A stretch of 12,122 bases of DNA from UBA9410 sp036123585. GTDB lineage: Bacteria; Actinomycetota; Acidimicrobiia; Acidimicrobiales; MedAcidi-G1. The DNA lies in contig JAZADN010000116.1 of assembly GCA_036123585.1 (NCBI GenBank), positions 1 to 12,122 of the forward strand. Reading direction: 5' to 3'. The notes under the pieces are model-generated. The model saw nothing but the letters and a program-made list of their open reading frames with translations, was not told the origin of the DNA and ran no database searches. The first letter of the stretch is position 1. The number at the start of each line of letters is the position of its first letter. The position numbers and the translations under genes are program-made. This document shows, in pieces, positions 6,615 to 12,122 of the stretch.

Positions 6615-7463
6615 TCAGTCGTGGATCGGGCCGTCGGTAGTCGACAGGGCCCGGGCCGTCCGTCCGGTCCGCAAGGCGATGATCTCCGACACGATGGAGA
6701 TGGCAGTCTCCTCCGGCGTCCGGGCCCCGATGTCGAGGCCGATCGGCGACCGGAGGCGGGCCATTCCGTCGTCGTCCACGCCGGCCTCACGGAGTCGCTG
6801 CAGACGGTTCTGATGGGTGCGCCGCGAACCCATCACCCCGATGTAGCCCACCGAGGTGGCTAGGGCCCCAACGACGGCAGGCACGTCGAACTTCACGTCG
6901 TGGGTCAGGACGCACACCGCATCGCGCCGCCGCAACTCGGGTCCGACCTCGGCCAGCAGTCGATCGGGCCAGTCTGCGACCACCTCGTCGGCAATCGGAA
7001 AGCGCTGCCGCGTTGCGAAAACCTCGCGGGCGTCGCACACGGTGACGTGGTAGCCGAGGACCTTGGCCACCCGGACGAGTGCCGCGGTGAAGTCGACGGC
7101 GCCGAACACCAGCATCCGCGGCGGGGCAGCGAACGCCTCGATGAAGACCGAGACGGCCTCCTCGCGGGCCTCTCCGTTCCTCCCGTAGTGGCGCACCCCG
7201 CTGCGGCCCAGCGAGAGTTCGCCGAGGGCGTCGCGGGCCACCACCCGGTCGAGGTCGTCGTTTCCCAGGGTGCCATCGACCTCAACGTCGTCGACCGAGG
7301 TCCGGTGGACCAGCAACTTGGCGCCAGTCCCCGGTCCGTCGAAGCCGCTCCCCCGGATGACAGTGGCAAGGACGCACGGCACCTCGTCGACCAGCAGTGC
7401 GGCGAGGAGGTCGAACAGTCCGCCATCGGCCGTCGGCGCGTCGACCACGGAACCGTCAGCCAT
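6615..7463 (-). CDS. XdhC/CoxF-like maturation protein, long form with Rossmann domain
   Basis: The 282-residue product belongs to the XdhC/CoxF family, chaperones that bind molybdenum cofactor, promote its sulfuration and insert it into xanthine dehydrogenase or CO dehydrogenase-type enzymes. Residues 15-110 form an XdhC_CoxI-like N-terminal domain whose GSGFDGPGTGAKLLV (38-52) replaces the usual GSSPRxxGAKMLV, and whose GGCVE motif is not recognisable, so this domain is degenerate. Residues 116-265 are the Rossmann domain: MLVFGAVDFTAALVRVAK, VTVCDARE (140-147), VLTHD (185-189), YIGVMGSRRT (207-216) and the C-terminal SPIGLDIGARTPEETAISI (239-257). It begins 9 nt after the stop of the short partner, which keeps the motifs this one lost, so the two probably act together. 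Confidence 0.86.
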   Translation of the reverse strand: MADGSVVDAPTADGGLFDLLAALLVDEVPCVLATVIRGSGFDGPGTGAKLLVHRTSVDDVEVDGTLGNDDLDRVVARDALGELSLGRSGVRHYGRNGEAREEAVSVFIEAFAAPPRMLVFGAVDFTAALVRVAKVLGYHVTVCDAREVFATRQRFPIADEVVADWPDRLLAEVGPELRRRDAVCVLTHDVKFDVPAVVGALATSVGYIGVMGSRRTHQNRLQRLREAGVDDDGMARLRSPIGLDIGARTPEETAISIVSEIIALRTGRTARALSTTDGPIHD

Positions 7464-7472
7464 CGCTGTCCA

Positions 7473-7787
7473 CTACCAGTCGAGGGGTTCGAGGAACAGG
7501 TGGATGGTGCCGCCGCAGGTCAGGCCTACGGCGAAGGCCTCGTCGTCGCTGTAACCGAAGGTGACAATCCGGCGCTCGCCGGTGGCCAGGACCTCCAGCG
7601 CCTCTGTGACCACGGCCCCTTCGACGCAACCGCCGGACACCGATCCGGCGACCTCGCCGTCATCGGCCACGGCCATAACCGCGCCGGGCAGACGAGGTCC
7701 CGATCCCTCCAGATCGACCACGCGTGCCAAGGCGACCCGACGCCCCTCACCACGCCAGCGTTGGAGGTCTCCAAGAATCTCGCGCAC
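7473..7787 (-). CDS. XdhC/CoxI-like maturation protein, short form (single domain)
   Basis: The 104-residue product is an XdhC_CoxI domain alone. It shows EGSGPRLPGAVMAV (27-40), the GSVSGGCVEGAV signature (48-59) with Cys54 and Glu56, and FGYSDDEAFAVGLTCGG (77-93) with Cys91, then IHLFLEPL at the C-terminus. These features belong to chaperones that load sulfurated molybdenum cofactor into hydroxylases. The Rossmann domain is supplied by the next gene 9 nt downstream, a split pair common near cox and xdh loci. The start is a GTG at 7787 with a TAGCCT box ending 6 nt before it, pointing to a leaderless first gene of a unit that continues through the long xdhC, the nucleotidyltransferase and coxG. 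It lies 80 nt after mtkB. Confidence 0.84.
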   Translation of the reverse strand: MREILGDLQRWRGEGRRVALARVVDLEGSGPRLPGAVMAVADDGEVAGSVSGGCVEGAVVTEALEVLATGERRIVTFGYSDDEAFAVGLTCGGTIHLFLEPLDW

Positions 7788-7793
7788 GTCGTC

Positions 7794-7799
7794 AGGCTA
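7794..7799 (-). promoter_or_regulatory. -10 box of leaderless promoter for the xdhC-mocA-coxG unit
   Basis: TAGCCT on the minus strand fits TANNNT and ends 6 nt before the GTG at 7787. It would let the molybdenum-enzyme accessory genes be expressed apart from mcl-mtkA-mtkB. No clear -35 element or Shine-Dalgarno is seen. Confidence 0.45.
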
Positions 7800-7816
7800 G
7801 GTCCCGACCACGGGGT

Positions 7817-7841
7817 GGAACGAGGCTGGCGCCTCCCTTCC
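7817..7841 (-). terminator. Possible hairpin terminator after mtkB
   Basis: GAGGC (7822-7826) and GCCTC (7831-7835) pair around a 4-nt loop, and the stem extends past a small internal loop with GGAA (7817-7820) and TTCC (7838-7841), giving 9 bp in all. It lies in the 80-nt gap between the mtkB stop and the first xdhC gene. There is no T-run after it on the minus strand, so termination may be partial. Confidence 0.3.
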
Positions 7842-7867
7842 GGGTACCCGCCCTGGAGCGAGCCTTC

Positions 7868-8746
7868 CTAGAGCAGTTTCGAGATGACCTGGCCGAAGTC
7901 CGAGGGGCGCTCCACGACGGCCACACCATGGTCCTTCATGATCTCGATCTTCTCGGCGGCCGATTCGCCGGCGCCAGTCACGATGGCTCCGGCGTGACCC
8001 ATGGTCCGGCCCTTTGGTGCCGACAAGCCGGCGATGTAGGCCACCACCTTCTTGTGCATGTGGTCCCGAGCGAACTGGGCGGCCTCGGCCTCCTGGGGGC
8101 CGCCGATCTCGCCGATGACGCACACCAGGGTGGTCTCGGGGTCCTGTTCGAAGGATTTGAGGTGGTCGGTGAACGAACTGCCGTTGATGGGGTCGCCACC
8201 GATGCCCACGCTGGTGCTGACGCCGATTCCGATTGCCTTGAGTTGTGAGGCAGCCTCGTAGCCGAGGGTGCCCGACCGGCCAATGATGCCGACTGGACCC
8301 TGCAGGTAGATGTGCCCGGGCATGATGCCGAGCATTGCCTTGCCGGGGCTGATGACTCCGGCGCAGTTCGGACCCATGAGGTTCATGCGCCTCTCGACGC
8401 GCTTGGTCCGCATGTAGCGCTTGACCTTCATCATGTCCTGGGCGGGAATTCCGTCGGTGATGCAGACGCACTGGCTGATCCCGGCGTCGGCCGCCTCCAT
8501 GATGGCGTCGGCGGCGAAGGGTGGTGGAACGAACACGATGCTCGCCTCGGCGCCCGTCTCGTTGACTGCGTCCCGCACGGTGTCGAACACCGGGAGGCCG
8601 AGGTGGTCGGACCCGCTCTTGCCAGGGGCGATGCCCCCGACCACGTTGGTCCCGTACTCGATCATCTCCTCCGCGTGGAACGTACCCATTCGGCCGGTGA
8701 ACCCTTGGACGATGACCGGGGTCTTCTCGTCGACGACGATGCTCAT
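7868..8746 (-). CDS. mtkB: Malate-CoA ligase (malate thiokinase) alpha subunit
   Basis: The 292-residue product is the CoA-binding alpha subunit of an ADP-forming acyl-CoA synthetase. GFTGRMGTFH (15-24) is the CoA-binding Rossmann loop, and His251 in GHAGAI is the phosphohistidine that carries phosphate between subunits. Three segments separate it from succinyl-CoA synthetase SucD: GPNCAG (125-130, E. coli GPNCPG), GDPINGSSF (184-192, E. coli GDPIPGSNF) and EIGGPQEAEAA (213-223, E. coli EIGGSAEEEAA). In each case the form here is that of methylotroph MtkB. With MtkA it converts malate, CoA and ATP to malyl-CoA. The start at 8746 has GGGAGG about 10 nt upstream, inside the end of mtkA, and the genes are 2 nt apart. 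Comparison sequences are from memory; true substrate needs assay. Confidence 0.9.
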   Translation of the reverse strand: MSIVVDEKTPVIVQGFTGRMGTFHAEEMIEYGTNVVGGIAPGKSGSDHLGLPVFDTVRDAVNETGAEASIVFVPPPFAADAIMEAADAGISQCVCITDGIPAQDMMKVKRYMRTKRVERRMNLMGPNCAGVISPGKAMLGIMPGHIYLQGPVGIIGRSGTLGYEAASQLKAIGIGVSTSVGIGGDPINGSSFTDHLKSFEQDPETTLVCVIGEIGGPQEAEAAQFARDHMHKKVVAYIAGLSAPKGRTMGHAGAIVTGAGESAAEKIEIMKDHGVAVVERPSDFGQVISKLL

Positions 8747-8748
8747 GA

Positions 8749-9921
8749 CTAGTTCGCCTCCCAGGACACGGCGGCCACGGACTTCTCGCCGGCCTCGGCC
8801 AGCGTCTCTGCGATGATTGGGTCGACGTCGCTCTCATCGAGGATCCTGCGGCCCTCCTCGACGTTGGTACCCGACAGCCGCACGACCACCGGGACCTTCA
8901 CGTCGAGTTCGGTCAGAGCCTTGACGACGCCTTCGGCCACCCAGTCGCACCGGTTGATGCCGGCGAAGATGTTGACGAGGATTGCCTCTACCCGGTCGTC
9001 GGAAAGAACCAGTTTGAAGGCCTTGGCCACCCGCTCGGGCGAGGCGCCGCCGCCGATGTCGAGGAAGTTGGCCGGCTCGCCCCCGGAGTGCTTGATCATG
9101 TCCATGGTGGCCATGGCCAGGCCGGCGCCATTGATGATGCAGCCGATGTTCCCGTCGAGGCCGACGTAGCTGAGGCCGCGGTCCGCCGCGTTCATCTCGC
9201 GAGGGTCCTCCTGCGACTTGTCGCGGAGCTCGGAGACGTTCTGGTGGCGAAACAGAGCGTTGTCGTCGAAGCTCATCTTGGCGTCGAGCGCCAGCAGGCG
9301 CCCCTCCTCGGTGACCACCAGCGGGTTGACCTCCAGCAACGTGGCGTCGAGGTCGCGAAAGGCCCGGTAGGCGCCCAGAAGCAGCGTCTCAGCCTGGGCG
9401 ATCAGGCCGGCGTCGAGTCCACAGGCGAAGGCTGCCTCGCGGGCTTGGAAGCCCTGGAGGCCGACGGCCGGCTCGATGCGGATCCTTACGATGGCGCCGG
9501 GGTCGGTCTCGGCCAACTCCTCGATCTCCATTCCACCGGAACCAGACATGACGAGCACGATGCGCTCGGTCTGGCGGTCCAACACCATCGAGAGGTATAG
9601 CTCCCTCTCGAAGGGGACGACCGGCTCGATGTAGAGCCGGTAGACGCCCTTGCCGCCAGGGCCGGTCTGATTCGTGACGAGGCGGCGGCCCAGCAGGTCG
9701 TCGGCAGCCTCCCAGACTTCGTTCTCGTCCTCGCAGACCTTGATCCCTCCGGCCTTGCCCCGGGCACCGGAATGGATCTGGGCCTTGACGACCCACTTGT
9801 CGCCGCCGATCTCCTTAGCTCGATAGGCGGCCTGCTCCGGGCTATAGGCAAGGCCGCCGGTGGCAATCGGCACGCCGTAGTCCGAGAGCAGAGCCTTGGC
9901 CTGGTACTCGTGGATGTCCAT
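8749..9921 (-). CDS. mtkA: Malate-CoA ligase (malate thiokinase) beta subunit
   Basis: The 390-residue product is an ATP-grasp beta subunit with the same length as Methylobacterium MtkA as I recall it. MDIHEYQAKALL opens the family N-terminus; KAQIHSGARGKAGGIK (46-61) is the nucleotide-binding loop; LLEVNPLVV (195-203) holds metal ligands; INGAGLAMATMDM (263-275) and FLDIGGGASPERV (286-298) form the CoA-ligase domain. NIFAGINRCDWVAEG (317-331) is the MtkA form, whereas SucC has NIFGGIVRCD. With MtkB it makes malyl-CoA from malate, feeding the lyase encoded just upstream. The ATG at 9921 follows the mcl stop by 35 nt with a GGGAG about 10 nt before it. Succinyl-CoA synthetase is the main alternative and is disfavoured by these residues and by the neighbours. 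Confidence 0.91.
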   Translation of the reverse strand: MDIHEYQAKALLSDYGVPIATGGLAYSPEQAAYRAKEIGGDKWVVKAQIHSGARGKAGGIKVCEDENEVWEAADDLLGRRLVTNQTGPGGKGVYRLYIEPVVPFERELYLSMVLDRQTERIVLVMSGSGGMEIEELAETDPGAIVRIRIEPAVGLQGFQAREAAFACGLDAGLIAQAETLLLGAYRAFRDLDATLLEVNPLVVTEEGRLLALDAKMSFDDNALFRHQNVSELRDKSQEDPREMNAADRGLSYVGLDGNIGCIINGAGLAMATMDMIKHSGGEPANFLDIGGGASPERVAKAFKLVLSDDRVEAILVNIFAGINRCDWVAEGVVKALTELDVKVPVVVRLSGTNVEEGRRILDESDVDPIIAETLAEAGEKSVAAVSWEAN

Positions 9922-9956
9922 TGGGTGCGGTCTCCCGTTTCCTGTGTCCGTCTCGC

Positions 9957-10898
9957 CTACTTGCCCTCGATCGCGGCAGCCTGAGCCACCACGTTCTCGG
10001 CCATGCGGGCCGACGCGGCGTCGATCATCCGCCCGTCCAGTTGGGCGGCACCATGACCCTCGGCGGCCGCCTCTGCCAGGGCGTCCAGGATGCGCCGGGC
10101 TCGGTCGACCTCGGCGGCCGGCGGCGAGAACACCTCATTGGCCAGCTCGATCTGCGACGGATGGATGGCCCACTTGCCCTCGTAGCCCAACGCGGCGGCC
10201 CGACGGGCACCGTCTAGGTAGCCGTCCGGGTCGTTGAAGTCGCCGAACGGCCCGTCGATGGGGCGGAGCCCGTAGGCCCGGCATGCCACCAGCATCCGGG
10301 ACAAGGCCTGGTGCCACTGGTCGCCCGGGTAGTCATGGTTGAGGCCACCGATGTTGGTGGTTCGAGCCCGGCAACTGGCCGCGAAGTCGGCCACGCCGAA
10401 GTGCATGGCCTCGAGCCGGGTGCTGGCCGTCGCTATGGCCTCTACGTTGACCATGCCGAGCGTGGTCTCGATGAGGACCTCGATGCCGATGGAGCCGGGC
10501 TCCAGGCCGATGGCCTCCTCGATCTGGGTGACCATGGCGTCGACCATGTAGACGTCGGCCGGCACCCCCACCTTGGGAATGAGGATGGAGTCGAGGTCCG
10601 GGCCGGCTTGTTCGACCACGTCGACGACGTCCCGGTACATGTAGTGCGTGTCGATGCCGTTGATCCGCACGGAGATGGTCTTGCCGGTGCCTTGCCAGTC
10701 GATGTCGCGGAGGCCCTCGATGACGTTGAGGCGGGCCTGTCCCTTGTCGGCCGGGGCCACTGCGTCCTCCAGGTCGAGGAAGACGTAGTCGACGGCGCTG
10801 GCTGCCGCCTTCTCGAACATGGAGGGGTTCGAGCCGGGCACGGCGAGCTCGCTGCGTTGGAGTCGCTGTCGGACGGGGGCGTATCGGGTGTGGCTCAT
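9957..10898 (-). CDS. mcl: Malyl-CoA lyase (CitE-like HpcH/HpaI superfamily)
   Basis: The 313-residue product is a TIM-barrel lyase that splits malyl-CoA to acetyl-CoA and glyoxylate, reversibly. RSELAVPGSNPSMFEK (15-30) binds CoA; FLDLEDAVAP (40-49) is the family signature. Catalytic and Mg ligands are Arg78 in VRINGIDT, Glu144 in VLIETTLG and Asp171 in FGVADFAAS, spaced as in the structurally known Rhodobacter enzyme (Arg76, Glu141, Asp168). ACRAYGLRPIDGPFGDF (205-221) and GKWAIHPSQI (241-250) match methylotroph Mcl. After TNIGGLNHDY (181-190) a stretch present in Methylobacterium Mcl is shorter here. ATG 10898 has a GGAAG 9 nt upstream. It heads the mcl-mtkA-mtkB operon and faces away from ppc across 215 nt. 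It might also cleave beta-methylmalyl-CoA, as Mcl enzymes often do. Confidence 0.92.
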   Translation of the reverse strand: MSHTRYAPVRQRLQRSELAVPGSNPSMFEKAAASAVDYVFLDLEDAVAPADKGQARLNVIEGLRDIDWQGTGKTISVRINGIDTHYMYRDVVDVVEQAGPDLDSILIPKVGVPADVYMVDAMVTQIEEAIGLEPGSIGIEVLIETTLGMVNVEAIATASTRLEAMHFGVADFAASCRARTTNIGGLNHDYPGDQWHQALSRMLVACRAYGLRPIDGPFGDFNDPDGYLDGARRAAALGYEGKWAIHPSQIELANEVFSPPAAEVDRARRILDALAEAAAEGHGAAQLDGRMIDAASARMAENVVAQAAAIEGK

Positions 10899-11066
10899 GG
10901 TTCGTCGCTTCCGGAGGTCGGGGCTTCAGGCGGTCAAGAGATCGAGACCATTGGGCGAGGAGATCGACCGGCCACCCACCGGAGGCCCGGGCGCTCCAGT
11001 GCGCTCCGGACCCATTCCCCTCGAGACCCAGTCTGCCCGAAGTTTTCCTACGATTCAAGTACATAG

Positions 11067-11094
11067 AACCACAAGGGTGATTCGATTCGTGGTT
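11067..11094. promoter_or_regulatory. Inverted repeat in the ppc promoter, possible operator
   Basis: AACCAC (11067-11072) and GTGGTT (11089-11094) form perfect 6-bp arms separated by 16 nt. The interval contains GTGATTCGATTC, and CGATTC occurs both at 11083-11088 and at 11051-11056, 32 nt away, about three helical turns. Relative to a leaderless start at 11114 the arms lie at -47 to -42 and -25 to -20, overlapping the -35 region. A regulator that co-ordinates ppc with divergent mcl could bind here, but this is inference. Confidence 0.35.
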
Positions 11095-11101
11095 GGGCGA
11101 C

Positions 11102-11107
11102 TAGGTT
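11102..11107 (+). promoter_or_regulatory. -10 box of leaderless promoter for ppc
   Basis: TAGGTT fits TANNNT and ends 6 nt before the ATG at 11114, with no Shine-Dalgarno in between, so ppc is probably translated from a leaderless mRNA. A -35 hexamer is not recognisable at the usual spacing. Confidence 0.5.
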
Positions 11108-11113
11108 TCGAGC

Positions 11114-12122
11114 ATGTCGCAGCACAAGTCCGTCGCCCCTGAGCGCGGTCCGGAACCCACCGACGCCGCCCTGCGAGCCGACATCCGACGCCTCGGGACC
11201 CAGCTCGGCAACACTCTGGTTCGCCAGCACGGGCCCGACCTGCTCGACGCCGTGGAGCGGGTCCGCACCCTGACTCGCCACCTTCGGGAGCAGGGCACCG
11301 ACGAGGCTGTCACCACCGAGCTGCACGAGTTGTTCGACGACACCGACCTGGCACACGCCATCCTCCTGGTCAGGGCCTTCACCGTGTACTTCCACCTCGC
11401 CAACGTGGCTGAGCAGGTCCACCGCATCGAGGACCTCAACTCCGGATCGCCGAACGCCGCCAACCAGTTCGACGAGACGGTCCGGTCGCTCGTCGACCGC
11501 GGTATCGAACCGTCCGAGATCTCGGAGCTCGTCGGCCGAGCCGAGGTCCGCCCTGTCTTCACCGCCCACCCCACCGAGGCGTCCCGTCGGGCCATCCTCG
11601 ACAAGTTGGCCACGGTGAGCCGGCTGATCGAGCAGCGAACCGAGCACCGGCGGACCGAAGCCGACCGACGACGCATCGACCGTCGCATCGAGGAGATCAT
11701 CGATGCCGTCTGGCAGACCGACGAGCTCCGACACGTCCGGCCCGAGCCGATGGACGAGGCCCGCTCCGTCCTCTACTACCTCGGCCTAACCGTCCGCGAG
11801 GCCATGCCAGAGCTCTTCGACGAGATGCAGGCCGCATTGGCCTCCGTGGGGGCCTCGCTCCCCCACGACCGGGTTCCCATCCGGTTCGGATCGTGGGTCG
11901 GCGGCGACCGCGACGGCAATCCCAACGTGCTCCCAGCAACCACCGAGCAGATCACCGGACTGCAACGGCGCTATGCCCTCGAGGCCCTCGTGGACGAGGT
12001 GGCCAACCTCCGCCACGAGCTGAGCGTCAGCACGCGGGTCCACGGAGTGTCCGAAGAACTGGCGGACGCCGCCGAGGCCGCCCGCCCCGGTCTGGCCGAC
12101 CTCGGCAACCGCCTCGACACCT
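11114..12122 (+). CDS. ppc: Phosphoenolpyruvate carboxylase, C-terminus cut by window edge
   Basis: The frame is open from the ATG at 11114 to the right edge, giving the first 336 residues of a protein usually of about 900. It converts PEP and bicarbonate to oxaloacetate and phosphate in the cytosol. VFTAHPTEASRR (148-159) contains the essential histidine, His152, and FGSWVGGDRDGNPNV (258-272) is the second hallmark, with the Arg/Asp residues of the active site. The N-terminal LRADIRRLGTQLGNTLVRQHG (20-40) is the usual opening helix. The start is supported by a TAGGTT box 6 nt upstream. Divergent placement next to mcl-mtkA-mtkB repeats the enzyme set of the Methylobacterium serine-cycle cluster, in which ppc regenerates the malate precursor. 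A plain anaplerotic role is equally known for the family. The later motifs, including the C-terminal regulatory end, are outside the window. Confidence 0.96.
   Translation, partial: MSQHKSVAPERGPEPTDAALRADIRRLGTQLGNTLVRQHGPDLLDAVERVRTLTRHLREQGTDEAVTTELHELFDDTDLAHAILLVRAFTVYFHLANVAEQVHRIEDLNSGSPNAANQFDETVRSLVDRGIEPSEISELVGRAEVRPVFTAHPTEASRRAILDKLATVSRLIEQRTEHRRTEADRRRIDRRIEEIIDAVWQTDELRHVRPEPMDEARSVLYYLGLTVREAMPELFDEMQAALASVGASLPHDRVPIRFGSWVGGDRDGNPNVLPATTEQITGLQRRYALEALVDEVANLRHELSVSTRVHGVSEELADAAEAARPGLADLGNRLDT

Larger units (their letters stand above)
10899..11113. other. 215-nt divergent intergenic region between mcl and ppc
   Basis: This is the largest gene-free stretch and must hold promoters for both the mcl operon and ppc. 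Its half nearest ppc (about 11041-11095) is clearly AT-richer than the surrounding genes. On the minus strand TTGAAT, 17 nt, CAGACT (about 11058 down to 11030) is a weak candidate promoter for mcl, which would then have a long leader of over 120 nt. The leader region is GC-rich, but I found no recognisable riboswitch. No small gene is evident. Confidence 0.5.

Noticed and set aside
7868..9921. Annotation of the two ligase genes as succinyl-CoA synthetase sucCD
   Set aside because: Several segments take the MtkA/MtkB form rather than the SucC/SucD form, and the genes sit in an operon behind malyl-CoA lyase. Not fully excluded, since substrate specificity was not tested.
10311..11066. Plus-strand open frame (251 codons) opposite mcl and into the intergenic region
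   Set aside because: It is the antisense of conserved Mcl codons, rich in Gly, Asp, His and Val, with no domain or ribosome site; real ppc starts later at 11114.
10899..11113. Small RNA gene, tRNA or riboswitch in the mcl-ppc intergenic region
   Set aside because: No cloverleaf, conserved riboswitch core or hairpin followed by a T-run was found by eye; the region is explained as a divergent promoter.
11048..11734. Minus-strand open frame (228 codons) opposite ppc
   Set aside because: The plus strand encodes the conserved PEP carboxylase N-terminus; the antisense frame has no recognisable features.

Overview
The window is GC-rich, densely packed bacterial chromosome with actinobacterial traits: a DUF501-Ppx/GppA gene pair, many GTG starts, and -10 boxes placed 6-7 nt before start codons as in leaderless mRNAs. 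I infer a high-GC actinobacterium, possibly of the Acidimicrobiia; the class is a guess. No rRNA, tRNA, CRISPR, transposon or phage gene is visible, and the longest gene-free stretch is 215 nt.

Layout, left to right. (1) 1-1097, minus: an MFS exporter cut by the left edge, divergent from (2) 1178-1945, plus: an enoyl-CoA hydratase-family protein that lacks both classical catalytic glutamates. (3) 1967-2638, minus: a RimJ-type GNAT acetyltransferase, convergent with (2). (4) 2708-3802, minus: an alanine/serine-glyoxylate aminotransferase with its own promoter region carrying a compound palindrome. (5) 3898-5287, minus: DUF501 protein and Ppx/GppA phosphatase. (6) 5328-7787, minus: four molybdenum-hydroxylase (CO dehydrogenase type) accessory genes: short XdhC/CoxI, long XdhC with a Rossmann domain, a MocA-like nucleotidyltransferase, and a tail-anchored CoxG. 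(7) 7868-10898, minus: malyl-CoA lyase, then malate-CoA ligase beta and alpha (mcl-mtkA-mtkB). (8) 11114 to the right edge, plus: phosphoenolpyruvate carboxylase, divergent from mcl.

The central result is that mcl, mtkA, mtkB and ppc form the carboxylation/cleavage half of the serine cycle: PEP + bicarbonate gives oxaloacetate, then malate, malyl-CoA, and finally acetyl-CoA + glyoxylate. The nearby aminotransferase could turn glyoxylate into glycine. The same four enzymes are clustered in Methylobacterium, and diagnostic residues separate the ligase subunits here from ordinary succinyl-CoA synthetase. The rest of the cycle (hydroxypyruvate reductase, glycerate kinase, glyA, C1 oxidation, malate dehydrogenase) is not in the window, so methylotrophy is not shown; glyoxylate assimilation or anaplerotic CO2 fixation are alternatives. 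The Mo-hydroxylase accessory genes lie directly downstream of mtkB without their catalytic subunits, which raises a possible but unproven link between CO (or aldehyde) oxidation and malyl-CoA carbon metabolism.
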